Shown here piece by piece: positions 23,457 through 32,565 of a stretch of DNA of 36,634 nt (within the stretch, counting starts at the first letter, position 1; each line of letters begins with the position of its first letter). Origin of the DNA: Alphaproteobacteria bacterium (GTDB taxonomy: Bacteria; Pseudomonadota; Alphaproteobacteria; Rs-D84). The stretch lies in assembly GCA_017534945.1 (NCBI GenBank), contig JAFXVB010000028.1, positions 1 to 36,634 on the forward strand. The letters run 5' to 3'. Below the pieces are notes generated by a model, which ran no database searches, was not told the origin of the DNA, and was given only the letters and a program-made list of their open reading frames with translations. The translations under genes were made by a program, and so were the position numbers.

Positions 23457-25373
23457 TTATTTTCCTTTCAAATGTGTGTAAATAATACCTGTATCTGTTT
23501 TCAACAGTTTTGCTTTTACTGTATCCGGGTTATCGGTTTGTAAACCTGCCTCTAAAATCTTGTCAAAACCGCGTACAAATTGGGACGCTTGGGACCGGAA
23601 TATAGCATCATTTTTCAACAATTCACGAACCTGTTTCTTATCAGATGCGTTTAACATTTTTGCCAACCATTTTGAAAATATAGTTTTGTCCCCATCGTGG
23701 TATTTTTTCCAAACAACATCTGGAATTTCTGCGCCAACCGCGCGTGTTAAATCCATAGATAATTCATGCAGTTTATCAAAATCCACAGTTTTTAAAAAGT
23801 CAACGCCTGATGCCGCCGCAATCGGTGCTGCCGGGGCAGACTTAATTGCTTCCATTGGGGCGGTTGCGCGTGCAACCATCATTTGTTTATTTAATGTTTG
23901 CAATGTATTCACAGCCTTGGCATAGTCTGCCATTAAATCAATCATTTGTTGACGTGATTGACCCGCCAAATCTTCCATTTTTGCGGCGGATTCTGCAATT
24001 GCACCGGTGGAATCAGCAACCGCCTGTTTAATCAATGTGATATTTTTATTCATATTCGTGACAATCTTGTTCAAATTGTCATTTGTTTCAATCGATGTTT
24101 GCGACAAATCGGGCAGGGCGGCATAATATTTTTCAATCAGCGCAGACAACGGTTCTAATTGTGCTGTGGTATCGGCGGACAACTTAATTAAATTCTGGGA
24201 TTGACCTGATAATTGCGTGTGTGCCGTATTCATTTCTATCAGTGTTTCACGCACACCGGTTGCCATTGTTTTAACAGATTCTGAAAACGCGTTTGCCGCG
24301 GTCTTGGTGTTTTCCAATGTCACATTTGCAACCCCGGATACTGTTTTTATCTCAGAAACAACAGATGTTGCAAAATCTTTGATTTCATCATTAAAGTGAT
24401 TGGTTAATCCTGATAATTCATTTGAAACGCCACGAACCGAAGCCTCTGTTGTGGTGGCGGATGTCATCAAAGCGTCAACCGCATCGGTCAATTTGCGTGT
24501 TTGTTTATCGATTGAAGATTCTGCTAATTGAACTTGGCTTGCCACTACATTTGCGGTATTGGTAAGTGTATTTGCTTGGGCAACCAATTGTTTTTTTGCC
24601 TGTTTTCCATATGCATCCAATTTGACCAAATGATCGTTCATAAATTTGTCGTTTGTGCGTAAAACTTCTTCATATCCAGCGGCCGAAGTTTTAATACCAT
24701 CAAATCCGTCGGCCACAGATTTATTCAATTCGCCCAAAGTGTTTTTCATGGCTTCGGTTTCATCGGTTAACGTTTTTATCTGGTTCGCATTATTTTCAAA
24801 ATTAGTATTCAATTCGCTATTTAATTTTTCCCCAGATTCAATCCAATTTGCCATCTGGGTTTGAATATTATCAACACGTGAATTTACGTCCGCGGTGGTT
24901 GTATCAATCTTTGTCAATATATCATTTAAATTCGCAGAAAAATTATCTGCGGAATTTGCGACATCCACCCAAGAATTTGATTTGACAATGCTTTGTAATC
25001 CATCAACAGTATTTTCTAATCTTTGTGACATATTGGCAACTTTCTTGGTGGCATCATCCGCCATATTCACCAATGTATCATTTTGTTCGGTCAAAGTTTT
25101 GTTCAGGTTTTCTGCTGTTTGAATTTGATATTGCAAAGTTTCTTGTATCATTTGAAACCCGGTGTGAATTTTGGCAATTTCATCCGCCAAAATTTTGCTT
25201 AAAACACGTGATGCATCTGCAATTTGTGCGCGTTCTGGTTGGGTTAATATGGTCAACAAAGATTCCATAACGCGTTGACTTTTATGTGATATAAAAAACG
25301 ATATGCCCAACGCAACCAATAATAAAAAGCAAATTGAACACAGTATAATCAATAAAATATTTGTGATTGGCAT
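23457..25373 (-). CDS. Membrane-anchored long coiled-coil protein (638 aa)
   Basis: The start at 25373 has GGGGAGA upstream. An N-terminal membrane helix (ILLIILCSICFLLLVALGISF, residues about 5-26) is followed by some 480 residues of almost continuous heptad-like helix rich in Asn, Thr, Ala and Lys, similar in texture to methyl-accepting or apolipoprotein-like coiled coils, but with no HAMP domain or signalling hairpin I can identify. After an Ala/Pro linker (APAAPIAAASG), a compact C-terminal domain of about 115 residues begins at DFDKLHELSMDLTRAVGAEI and includes PDVVWKKYHDGDKTIFSKWL. That domain looks conserved, but I cannot name it. It diverges from addA. An envelope-spanning or scaffold role is possible, not shown. 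Confidence 0.82.
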   Translation of the reverse strand: MPITNILLIILCSICFLLLVALGISFFISHKSQRVMESLLTILTQPERAQIADASRVLSKILADEIAKIHTGFQMIQETLQYQIQTAENLNKTLTEQNDTLVNMADDATKKVANMSQRLENTVDGLQSIVKSNSWVDVANSADNFSANLNDILTKIDTTTADVNSRVDNIQTQMANWIESGEKLNSELNTNFENNANQIKTLTDETEAMKNTLGELNKSVADGFDGIKTSAAGYEEVLRTNDKFMNDHLVKLDAYGKQAKKQLVAQANTLTNTANVVASQVQLAESSIDKQTRKLTDAVDALMTSATTTEASVRGVSNELSGLTNHFNDEIKDFATSVVSEIKTVSGVANVTLENTKTAANAFSESVKTMATGVRETLIEMNTAHTQLSGQSQNLIKLSADTTAQLEPLSALIEKYYAALPDLSQTSIETNDNLNKIVTNMNKNITLIKQAVADSTGAIAESAAKMEDLAGQSRQQMIDLMADYAKAVNTLQTLNKQMMVARATAPMEAIKSAPAAPIAAASGVDFLKTVDFDKLHELSMDLTRAVGAEIPDVVWKKYHDGDKTIFSKWLAKMLNASDKKQVRELLKNDAIFRSQASQFVRGFDKILEAGLQTDNPDTVKAKLLKTDTGIIYTHLKGK

Positions 25374-25417
25374 TTTTCTCCCCGTATATTTATATATATC
25401 CTTGCAGTGCATTTGAA

Positions 25418-25446
25418 TATATACTAAAATAAAACGCAGAAAGCAA
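25418..25446 (-). promoter_or_regulatory. Predicted promoter of the coiled-coil gene
   Basis: On the minus strand: TTGCTT (25441-25446), a 17-bp spacer and TATATA (25418-25423). It lies in the 91-bp space shared with the divergent addA gene. Confidence 0.5.
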
Positions 25447-25464
25447 GACTATAAATCGTATAAA

Positions 25465-28107
25465 ATGATAAAAAAGAAAGAATTTTCATCGGCCCAGAAT
25501 ATTGCTGCAAATCCACAGGAAAATGTGTGGGTCCAGGCAAATGCTGGAACCGGAAAAACCAGTGTGTTAACCGAACGATTGTTGCGTATTTTATTTCGTA
25601 CGCATGATGTGACTGCGTCTGGTATCTTGTGTTTAACATACACAAACGCTGGGGCGGGCGAAATGCGTAATCGTATTTTGCGTGAACTGAAAAAATGGGC
25701 ATTGTTATCAAATGAGGATATGCGAATATTGCTGGATGGTGTTGCAACAAACAAAAAAATAACCGATAACGATATTGCACATGCGCGGGAAATATTTTTC
25801 ACATATATTGATAAACCAGATATGTTAAAAATAAAAACTGTACATGGTTTTTGTGAAGAAGTTTTACATCGTTTCCCAATAGAGGCACATATATCCCCCG
25901 CATGGAAATTGATAATGGATGCCGACCAAAGGGCGTTGTTATGGGACGCTTTTAATGACATGATTTTAAACCCTGCAAACGAACATGTGGAGTTAGCTTT
26001 TTCACATCTTTTAAATCGCGTTTCTGAATACACAATTGACAATTTATTGGGAATTTTAAGTGAACATTACAAAGATTTCTTTGATATAACAAATTATATT
26101 AAATATCGCAAATACTTTGTTGACACAACGACGAATTTTTTAAAAATCAATAATGAAATATCTATGGAAAAGCCGCTTCAAAAACTTGAAAATATTGTGG
26201 TGGTTGCGCGTGAAAAGCAATCCAAAAAAAATCCGCCAAAATATTTACAAGATGTCATCGATTTAACCACAAAATATATTAAAAATTTGATTAGTTTTGA
26301 TGAATATAAATCTGTATATTTGACCAAGGCCGGCACTAAAAATTCGAACATATCAAAACAAGATTTTTTGGTGGACGAACAATCGCGTGTCTTTGCATTG
26401 AACGAATATATGGAAAATAAAAAGATATTTGACGATACGATTGCTTTGTTTGATTTGTCTGGGGCATTCGCACAAAGTTATATGGGCATCAAACGCGCCC
26501 GTAATATTTTGGATTTCGAAGATTTGATTTTGTACACGCGCAAATTATTCAGTAATCCTGATACTATGGGGTGGATATTATCACAAATGGATGTGTCATT
26601 GTCGCATATTTTGGTTGACGAAGCCCAAGATACAAGTCCGGCGCAATGGGATATTATCCGCATGTTGACCGGCGATTTCTTTGATAATGGGGATAATACA
26701 GATTTGCCACGTTCGTTGTTTGTTGTTGGTGATACAAAGCAGTCTATATACGGTTTCCAGGGGGCCGATCCGGTTGCTTTTATTAAAAGTCGTGATGATA
26801 TTGCGGCGCAAATTGAAAACAATTATCGGGTTATTCGCGATATTCCGTTGGATCAAAACTTTCGTTCTTTGCCGTCTGTGCTTTACGCGGTTGATACATT
26901 TTTCAAAGATGATATCGTAAAAGGTACCAGTGGTTTTATCAATCAAACTCATAAATGTTTTCGCGTGCACGACGGTACCGGTGCGGTTGAATTGCATCGA
27001 TTAAATGCCAAAGGAATCAGTGGCGACGATGTTCGTGATTATGTAAAAACGATTGCAGATAAAATATCCAATCTTGTTGGTTCTGGGGCATACAGACCAG
27101 ATGATATAATGGTTTTGGTGCAAAATCGTCGTCCGTTTGTAAATCCATTGGTTGCGGAATTAAAAAAACGCAATATCGATGTCGCGGGCAGTGATCGCAT
27201 AGTTTTACCAAATTTTCCGGCAATTCGTGATTTATTAAATTTGACTCGGTTTTGCCTAAATACCGCTGATGATTATTCTTTGTGTTGTGTGTTAAAAAGT
27301 CCATTATACAGGTTTACAGAAACCGACATTTATAAGCTATGCAAATTAAAAAACGATGCGGTGCGTGCGATAAAACAATCTGGGGATACGACAAATATTC
27401 CGTCTATTTATAATTTATTGCCGACATTTAATATGGATGTGTATAACGATTTAACAAATCTTGTTAATGTGGCGGCAAAACTTGCACCTTATTCGTTTTT
27501 CAGTTTTGTTTTGCGTAATAATAACACGCGTCAAAAAATGATTTCGGCGTTGGGAAATCAAATTTTGGATCCATTGGAAGAATTTATGACAATATGTTTG
27601 GCGTACGAAAGGACGCAAAGCGGCACATTGCGCGAATTTTTGAAATGGTTTATAACCGGTGGTGCCGAAGTGAAACGCGATATGGATGCGACATCTGGGG
27701 TGCGTGTTGTGACTGTGCATGGCAGCAAAGGTCTGGAAGCACCGGTTGTGTTTTTAATTGATACGGTGCGCACACCGGATGCAGATAAAATCGTTAAATT
27801 GCCATGCAATCCAAACCCAGAATTTAAAACACCATGGATTTGGATGGTTGCGGGCGCAACAAAAACAGAAAGCGCACAAACCGCTTTGGATAAACAATCC
27901 CAAGAACAAATTGCCGAATATTATCGGTTGTTATATGTTGCGATGACGCGTGCCAGGGATGAATTATATATCTATGGATACACACCCAACAAAAATCCAA
28001 CATCTTTGTCATGGCATGCAAATTTGTGGCGTGTATTTGGCGGTATTTATAATGCAACCGAAAACCAAGAATATATCAGGATAGAATATGACAAATCAAA
28101 TAAATGA
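25465..28107 (+). CDS. addA: AddA-type UvrD/REP helicase, helicase part only (880 aa)
   Basis: The helicase half of the AddAB double-strand break processing enzyme. Motif I is VWVQANAGTGKTSVLTERLL, Ia LCLTYTNAGAGEM, II LVDEAQDTSPAQWDI, III FVVGDTKQSIYGFQGADP, IV LDQNFRSLPSVL, V VTVHGSKGLEAPVVFLID and VI YYRLLYVAMTRARDELYIYG. Intact alphaproteobacterial AddA proteins run to about 1100-1200 aa and end in a RecB-type nuclease domain. Here the frame stops at 28107 and the nuclease domain is in the next, overlapping frame. No addB is present in the window, although addB commonly lies beside addA. No ribosome binding site is obvious before the ATG. Confidence 0.9.
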   Translation: MIKKKEFSSAQNIAANPQENVWVQANAGTGKTSVLTERLLRILFRTHDVTASGILCLTYTNAGAGEMRNRILRELKKWALLSNEDMRILLDGVATNKKITDNDIAHAREIFFTYIDKPDMLKIKTVHGFCEEVLHRFPIEAHISPAWKLIMDADQRALLWDAFNDMILNPANEHVELAFSHLLNRVSEYTIDNLLGILSEHYKDFFDITNYIKYRKYFVDTTTNFLKINNEISMEKPLQKLENIVVVAREKQSKKNPPKYLQDVIDLTTKYIKNLISFDEYKSVYLTKAGTKNSNISKQDFLVDEQSRVFALNEYMENKKIFDDTIALFDLSGAFAQSYMGIKRARNILDFEDLILYTRKLFSNPDTMGWILSQMDVSLSHILVDEAQDTSPAQWDIIRMLTGDFFDNGDNTDLPRSLFVVGDTKQSIYGFQGADPVAFIKSRDDIAAQIENNYRVIRDIPLDQNFRSLPSVLYAVDTFFKDDIVKGTSGFINQTHKCFRVHDGTGAVELHRLNAKGISGDDVRDYVKTIADKISNLVGSGAYRPDDIMVLVQNRRPFVNPLVAELKKRNIDVAGSDRIVLPNFPAIRDLLNLTRFCLNTADDYSLCCVLKSPLYRFTETDIYKLCKLKNDAVRAIKQSGDTTNIPSIYNLLPTFNMDVYNDLTNLVNVAAKLAPYSFFSFVLRNNNTRQKMISALGNQILDPLEEFMTICLAYERTQSGTLREFLKWFITGGAEVKRDMDATSGVRVVTVHGSKGLEAPVVFLIDTVRTPDADKIVKLPCNPNPEFKTPWIWMVAGATKTESAQTALDKQSQEQIAEYYRLLYVAMTRARDELYIYGYTPNKNPTSLSWHANLWRVFGGIYNATENQEYIRIEYDKSNK

Positions 28108-28528
28108 TTTTATTAAAAATGCGACTGCAACCGAATTTGCTACAAACGCAGGGCGCGCAATGCATGTTAAATTACAACATGTGCGCATTGGTGCGATACC
28201 TGTGGGTGACGCTGAATTAATCGCCAAGATTGAAAAAAATGAAACTTTAAAATCTTTTTTTGGTGAAAATTCGCGTGCCGAAGTCCCAATTGCCGGAATT
28301 ATAAACGGTCATTTTGTATCTCGGCGTATTGATAGGTTGGTTGTGGACGACGCGGCAAAAACTGTGCGCGTTTTGGATTATAAAACAGATGTTGATACAG
28401 AAAAATTCCGTCCAAAATATATTGCACAAATAAAAGAATATATTGAATTACTGAAACAGATTTATCCGGGTTATAAAATTTCTGGGGCGATTTTATGGTT
28501 GCGTAATTGGACAATTGAAAATATATAA
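28088..28528 (+). CDS. RecB/AddA-type nuclease domain encoded separately (146 aa)
   Basis: Encodes what is normally the C-terminal nuclease of AddA. The PD-(D/E)XK residues are visible: His in GRAMHVKLQH, Asp in RRIDRLVVDD, and the VLDYKTDVD motif, followed by the Q..Y helix AQIKEYIELL. All catalytic positions are present, so the domain looks functional. The ATG at 28088 overlaps the end of addA by 20 nt in the +1 frame, with AGGATA just upstream, so independent initiation by coupling is plausible. A single frameshift splitting an older addA is the alternative explanation. Confidence 0.85.
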   Translation: MTNQINDFIKNATATEFATNAGRAMHVKLQHVRIGAIPVGDAELIAKIEKNETLKSFFGENSRAEVPIAGIINGHFVSRRIDRLVVDDAAKTVRVLDYKTDVDTEKFRPKYIAQIKEYIELLKQIYPGYKISGAILWLRNWTIENI

Positions 28529-28533
28529 AAAAC

Positions 28534-28563
28534 TTGAAATTTTGCGTTTTATACGATTATAAT
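28534..28563 (+). promoter_or_regulatory. Promoter of recN predicting a leaderless mRNA
   Basis: TTGAAA (28534-28539), an 18-bp spacer and TATAAT (28558-28563). Transcription should start near 28570, the first base of the recN ATG. No LexA-type operator is apparent. Confidence 0.6.
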
Positions 28564-28569
28564 TCGGGT

Positions 28570-30228
28570 ATGCTGATAAACCTTAATATTTCTAATATAG
28601 TTTTAATTGAAAAACTGAATCTGGAATTCGGTGGGGGCTTAAATATTTTAACCGGTGAAACAGGTGCCGGTAAAAGTATTTTGATGGACGCGTTATCGTT
28701 GGCACTTGGCGCACGCAGTGATATTGGTTTAATCCGTCATGGGTGTGATATGGCATCGGTTGCCGCTGAATTTGATAATGTTGGCGATTTGGTTAAAACT
28801 ATATTGGATGAAAACGGTTTGGAATATGATGAAACGCTTGTGTTGCGCCGAACACTTGGCGTGGACGGTAAAAGTCGGGCATGGATAAATGATATGCCGG
28901 TGTCTGTTCGTGTGTTAAAAGAAGTTGGCGATGCATTGGTTGAAATTCATGGTCAATTTGCAAATCATACATTATTGAATCCTGGGACGCATCGTCCAAC
29001 ATTGGATGCGTTTGCGGCATTGTATAACCCAAAGTTTATTGAAACGCAAAACGCAACCCGCGCGGCATATAATAAATTGCATGCGGTTGAAACAAAAATC
29101 ACAGAATTACAGGATTTAATATCGCGTGCGGCGGCTGAACACGATTTTTTGGAACATAATGTTGCGGAACTTCGTGCGTTAAAGGTTCGTGTTGGTGAAG
29201 AAGATGAATTGGCGACTGCGCGTGCAAATATGATGAACGCCGAAAAAAATGCGGCGATATTAAATGATGCGATTGACGCATTAAATCCAAATGGAAATTC
29301 TTTGGAATCGCAAATTTGTACTGTGGCGCATATACTTGAACGCGTGCATGGTGATGGTGGTGAAAATCCGTATAGGGCGCAAATTGATAATTTATACGAT
29401 GCTGCGCAAATTGTTGCGAATATATCTGGCGAAATAAAACCTGAATCCACCGATATTGGTACAATTGATGAAATCGAAGAAAGATTATTTGCAATTCGTG
29501 GGTTGGCAAGAAAACATCGGGTTGCGGCGGACGAATTGCCAAATAAATTGATTGAAATGGAAAGTGCGCTAAATAAAATCGATAATTCCGCCGCCGAATT
29601 ACAAAAACTACAGAAAGAATTGGGTGTGGCAAAACAAGAATTTGATGCGTGTGCCACGAATTTAAGTCAAATGCGTGTGGATGCGGCCGCGGCAATGCGC
29701 GAACGAATTTTGGCTGAATTGCCGGATTTAAAACTTGGCTCGGCCGATTTTATGGTTGAAATAACAAAAGTCGCCCCAAACGCGAACGGCATTGATGATG
29801 TATTGTTTATGATAAAGACGAACCCCGGCACCCCATTTGCGCCGTTGAACAAATCGGCATCTGGCGGCGAATTGGCGCGTTTTATGCTGGCGTTGCGCGT
29901 GGTATTGGCGGGCGGGGCGGATTCGCATACTTTTGTGTTTGATGAAATTGATACCGGTATCAGCGGCGCGACCGCATCTGCGGTGGGATTGCGATTAAAT
30001 AAATTGGCAAAATCGTCCCAGGCTTTGGTGATAACCCACTCGGCCCAGGTTGCAGGCTATGCCGATCGTCATTACAAAATTGCAAAGCATGTTGATAATG
30101 ACAAAACGATAACAACGGTTAATGAAATCACCGGTGATGACCGGTTAAATGAAATTGCCCGAATAATCAGTGGCGCCGAAATTACCGACGCATCATTAAA
30201 TATGGCCCGCACACTTATCAAGGATTAA
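28570..30228 (+). CDS. recN: DNA repair protein RecN
   Basis: An SMC-like ATPase in recombinational repair of double-strand breaks. The ATG at 28570 gives the family N terminus (LINLNISNIVLIEKLNLEF) and a length of 552 aa, as usual. Walker A is LTGETGAGKSILMDALSLAL. The central region is a coiled coil (about 160-370). The ABC signature is NKSASGGELARFMLALRVVL, Walker B is FVFDEIDTGISGATASAVG, and the His switch region is LVITHSAQVAGYAD. It starts 41 nt after the AddA nuclease gene, forming a repair cluster, but has its own promoter. Confidence 0.97.
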   Translation: MLINLNISNIVLIEKLNLEFGGGLNILTGETGAGKSILMDALSLALGARSDIGLIRHGCDMASVAAEFDNVGDLVKTILDENGLEYDETLVLRRTLGVDGKSRAWINDMPVSVRVLKEVGDALVEIHGQFANHTLLNPGTHRPTLDAFAALYNPKFIETQNATRAAYNKLHAVETKITELQDLISRAAAEHDFLEHNVAELRALKVRVGEEDELATARANMMNAEKNAAILNDAIDALNPNGNSLESQICTVAHILERVHGDGGENPYRAQIDNLYDAAQIVANISGEIKPESTDIGTIDEIEERLFAIRGLARKHRVAADELPNKLIEMESALNKIDNSAAELQKLQKELGVAKQEFDACATNLSQMRVDAAAAMRERILAELPDLKLGSADFMVEITKVAPNANGIDDVLFMIKTNPGTPFAPLNKSASGGELARFMLALRVVLAGGADSHTFVFDEIDTGISGATASAVGLRLNKLAKSSQALVITHSAQVAGYADRHYKIAKHVDNDKTITTVNEITGDDRLNEIARIISGAEITDASLNMARTLIKD

Positions 30229-30231
30229 AAT

Positions 30232-30256
30232 AAACGCCCGATTGGGCGTTTGTTTT
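30232..30256. terminator. Terminator between recN and the 30255 gene
   Basis: Perfect stem AAACGCCC / GGGCGTTT with a 4-nt loop followed by TGTTTT. It lies between convergent genes and just touches the stop codon of the minus-strand gene. Confidence 0.82.
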
Positions 30257-30578
30257 ATCTGCGTTTGCCACTGCGAACTGCGTTGTTTACATCTGTGGTC
30301 AATCGAGTTATCAATAAAGATAAAATAAAATTTAATTGTTTTAGTTGACCCATATTCGTTCCAAATGTTGCAGAATCAGCAATAATTTCGCCATTATATT
30401 TAATCACGCGCCGTTGGTTATTGTATGCTTCGATAGAATAATTATTACCACCGCGCACCAAAGTATATTCGCGCATATCTTTACGATACATGACATCTGG
30501 TCGATATTTTTTGTCATTTATCGCGTGAATTAAATCTTCTTTTTGTTCTTGTGTCAAAGTAATCATTTCAGGGCTCAT
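30255..30578 (-). CDS. Hypothetical small protein (107 aa)
   Basis: Unrecognised. A strong AAGGAGG precedes the ATG at 30578. The protein has a helical N terminus (TLTQEQKEDLIHAINDK), a short beta-like middle (EYTLVRGGNNYSIEAYNN, then RRVIKYNGEIIAD), a moderately hydrophobic helix (QLKQLNFILSLLITRL) and a basic end (RSGKRR). No signal peptide is seen. It is transcribed from a promoter that shares the TTGTATTACATT core with genes at 11722, 12124 and 16063. Confidence 0.78.
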   Translation of the reverse strand: MSPEMITLTQEQKEDLIHAINDKKYRPDVMYRKDMREYTLVRGGNNYSIEAYNNQRRVIKYNGEIIADSATFGTNMGQLKQLNFILSLLITRLTTDVNNAVRSGKRR

Positions 30579-30608
30579 AAAGTCCTCCTTTGGTTATCTT
30601 CAATATAT

Positions 30609-30637
30609 AATGTAATACAAAACAGATGCTTTGTCAA
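30609..30637 (-). promoter_or_regulatory. Promoter of the 30255 gene
   Basis: On the minus strand: TTGACA (30632-30637), a 17-bp spacer ending TTTTGTAT and TACATT (30609-30614). Confidence 0.7.
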
Positions 30638-30657
30638 TGTATTGTGTGCGACAAAAT

Positions 30658-30685
30658 AAAAACGCCAAAATCGGCGTTTTTTTTT
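30658..30685 (-). terminator. Terminator downstream of xseA
   Basis: Stem AACGCC / GGCGTT with a 6-nt loop. It has T-runs in both directions; the gene that ends into it is xseA on the minus strand. Confidence 0.75.
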
Positions 30686-30740
30686 ACAGACACATTTGTA
30701 CATGGTTTTGTTTTTATTTTTGCCCAATATCCTGTATATA

Positions 30741-31973
30741 TCATAATTTGATTACTCCGTCTTTGAATTCTATGCTTGCGGGGACGCCCGTATTAGAACT
30801 TATAATTTTACCCGCCTTATTGCGAACAATTGCATACCCGCGTGCCAAAACATTTTTATAACTCAGCGAATTTAACATTGTTCCCAAATGTATAATTGCC
30901 TGATTTAACATATTCATTTTGTTTGCCAAAATATTTGGAAAAGTTGCCACGACATCGATTTTCTGGCGCGCCATTTTCATTTTATTTGATATAATTAAAT
31001 CCATGGTACGCGCGACATCGTCAATTCTTTGTCCCCATTCCATAACAACTTGTTTTGGACTTTTAATAGAAATATTTTCTATTTTTTGTTTTATGCCGAC
31101 CAAACGTGTTGCGAATACAGTATCTAAACGATGCGACAAATTATCTAAATCTTGAATCAGTGATAACTTTGTTGGCACAACCATTTCGGCGGCACCGGTG
31201 GGTGTTGGTGCGCGTACATCGGCGGCAAAGTCAATCAACATCCAATCAGGTTCATGTCCCACCCCAGATATCAATGGAATATGACTTGCGGCGGCGGCGC
31301 GAACGACTATTTCCTCACTAAATGGCAACAAATCTTCCAATGCACCGCCACCACGTGCCACGATAATTACATCAACATTATTCATTTTGTTAAAGTATTC
31401 GATACCGGCTGCGACCTCACGCGCGGCGGTTTCACCTTGGACGGTGGCCGGATACAATAAAACATGCACAGGGAATCTTTCGCGCAGGCGATTTTGAATA
31501 TCTTGGAAAGCGGCACCGGTTGGGCTTGTCACGACACCAATAGTTTGTGGCAATTTCGGTAAAGGCTTTTTACGGGATTCATCAAACAGTCCTTCTGCGG
31601 CTAATTTGCGTTTGCGTTCTTCCAACATTTTAAGAATTGCACCGACACCCGCCATTTCAATGTCGTTAACAATTAATTGATAATTACTGCGCGCGGGATA
31701 TGTTGTGAATTTCCCAGTGACGATAACCTCCATCCCTTCTTCTAATTTAAAAGGTACCGGTGTACTGCGCCAAATAATAACATTTATAACCGCGCCGGCG
31801 TCTTTGACCGACATATAAATATGCCCCGATGTCGCACGTGTAATACCCGACAATTCGCCGCGTATGCGTATGGTTGGAAATGCGGTTTCAACAACGGTTT
31901 TTAACAAAGCCGATGCGTCGCTGACGCTGAAAATCATATCTGGTTTAACAAAAGGTGCGGGTTTTTCGAGCAT
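30741..31973 (-). CDS. xseA: Exodeoxyribonuclease VII large subunit
   Basis: The large subunit of ExoVII, which degrades single-stranded DNA. The N-terminal OB fold spans SVSDASALLKTVVETAFPTI, IRGELSGITRATSGHIYMSV and KDAGAVINVIIWR. The nuclease domain has IGVVTSPTGAAFQDI, IIVARGGGALEDLLPFSEE and ISGVGHEPDWMLIDFAADV, where most relatives have HETD instead of HEPD, then RAPTPTGAAEM. A coiled coil follows. The C terminus has NVLARGYAIVRNKAGKII. The length, 410 aa, is shorter than the E. coli protein, mostly in the coiled coil. It is preceded by the 170-aa gene with 11 nt between. Confidence 0.96.
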   Translation of the reverse strand: MLEKPAPFVKPDMIFSVSDASALLKTVVETAFPTIRIRGELSGITRATSGHIYMSVKDAGAVINVIIWRSTPVPFKLEEGMEVIVTGKFTTYPARSNYQLIVNDIEMAGVGAILKMLEERKRKLAAEGLFDESRKKPLPKLPQTIGVVTSPTGAAFQDIQNRLRERFPVHVLLYPATVQGETAAREVAAGIEYFNKMNNVDVIIVARGGGALEDLLPFSEEIVVRAAAASHIPLISGVGHEPDWMLIDFAADVRAPTPTGAAEMVVPTKLSLIQDLDNLSHRLDTVFATRLVGIKQKIENISIKSPKQVVMEWGQRIDDVARTMDLIISNKMKMARQKIDVVATFPNILANKMNMLNQAIIHLGTMLNSLSYKNVLARGYAIVRNKAGKIISSNTGVPASIEFKDGVIKL

Positions 31974-31984
31974 ATCTTTTAACT

Positions 31985-32497
31985 TTATATTCTTGGGTTA
32001 GTGGCACGAATTGCTTCTATAAAACGATGTGCCATCATATCATCTTTGTATCCTTTTGGAACGATGCGTCCAATATCATACGGAATCTGAGAAACACCGT
32101 CAACACTAAATTGATCAAAGGTCAAATCAAATACAGTCTTTGACGGTTTATGGTATAAAAAATGATGTGGGCCATATGTCCATAATTCATCAATATACCG
32201 CAATTGCCAATCTTGTGGTTTATTATTACCACTGTTCATAATATTGGCAAAAGCCATACTGGATGCGCGACAAAAACTGGTTGAATCGTATCGAAATATA
32301 CGCGATACATCGCCAAATTGTTGAAGTTCCGGCCCCAATGTCGCTTGTTTAATTGCCGGCCATTGAAAAGCATCACGAAAAATCCGGGTCAAATGTGTTG
32401 CCAACATTTTGTCATCGGGTGTCATCTTCATTTTGGAAATAGATTCCAATAACTTTTGTGTCGCTTGTTTATATAAAAATTCTTTTTCAGGTAACAT
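31985..32497 (-). CDS. Hypothetical protein with possible Cys/His/Asp catalytic set (170 aa)
   Basis: Unrecognised. The first 60 residues are helical. Then comes DSTSFCRASSMAFANIM, with a Cys at the start of a helix, and later GPHHFLYHKPSKTVFDLTFDQF, with a His on a strand followed by Asp. That order (Cys-helix, His-strand, Asp) is what papain-like and NlpC/P60-like hydrolases use, so a cysteine peptidase or amidase fold is possible, but I cannot align it to a named family. No signal peptide is seen. It is upstream of xseA in the same transcript and divergent from the APH-like gene. Confidence 0.75.
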   Translation of the reverse strand: MLPEKEFLYKQATQKLLESISKMKMTPDDKMLATHLTRIFRDAFQWPAIKQATLGPELQQFGDVSRIFRYDSTSFCRASSMAFANIMNSGNNKPQDWQLRYIDELWTYGPHHFLYHKPSKTVFDLTFDQFSVDGVSQIPYDIGRIVPKGYKDDMMAHRFIEAIRATNPRI

Positions 32498-32529
32498 ATC
32501 AATCCAGATTTTATCAAACTGTAAACAAA

Positions 32530-32558
32530 TTGCAATTTTATAATTTGTATAGTATAAT
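32530..32558 (+). promoter_or_regulatory. Promoter of the APH-like gene predicting a leaderless mRNA
   Basis: TTGCAA (32530-32535), an exact 17-bp spacer and TATAAT (32553-32558). Transcription should start at 32565-32566, the first base of the ATG. No ribosome binding site precedes the ATG. Confidence 0.65.
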
Positions 32559-32565
32559 TTACACT

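Noticed and set aside
28080..28110. Programmed frameshift joining addA and its nuclease
   Set aside because: A +1 shift would be needed, and no clear slippery or stimulatory signal is visible. A separate ATG with AGGA upstream makes reinitiation simpler. It is not excluded.
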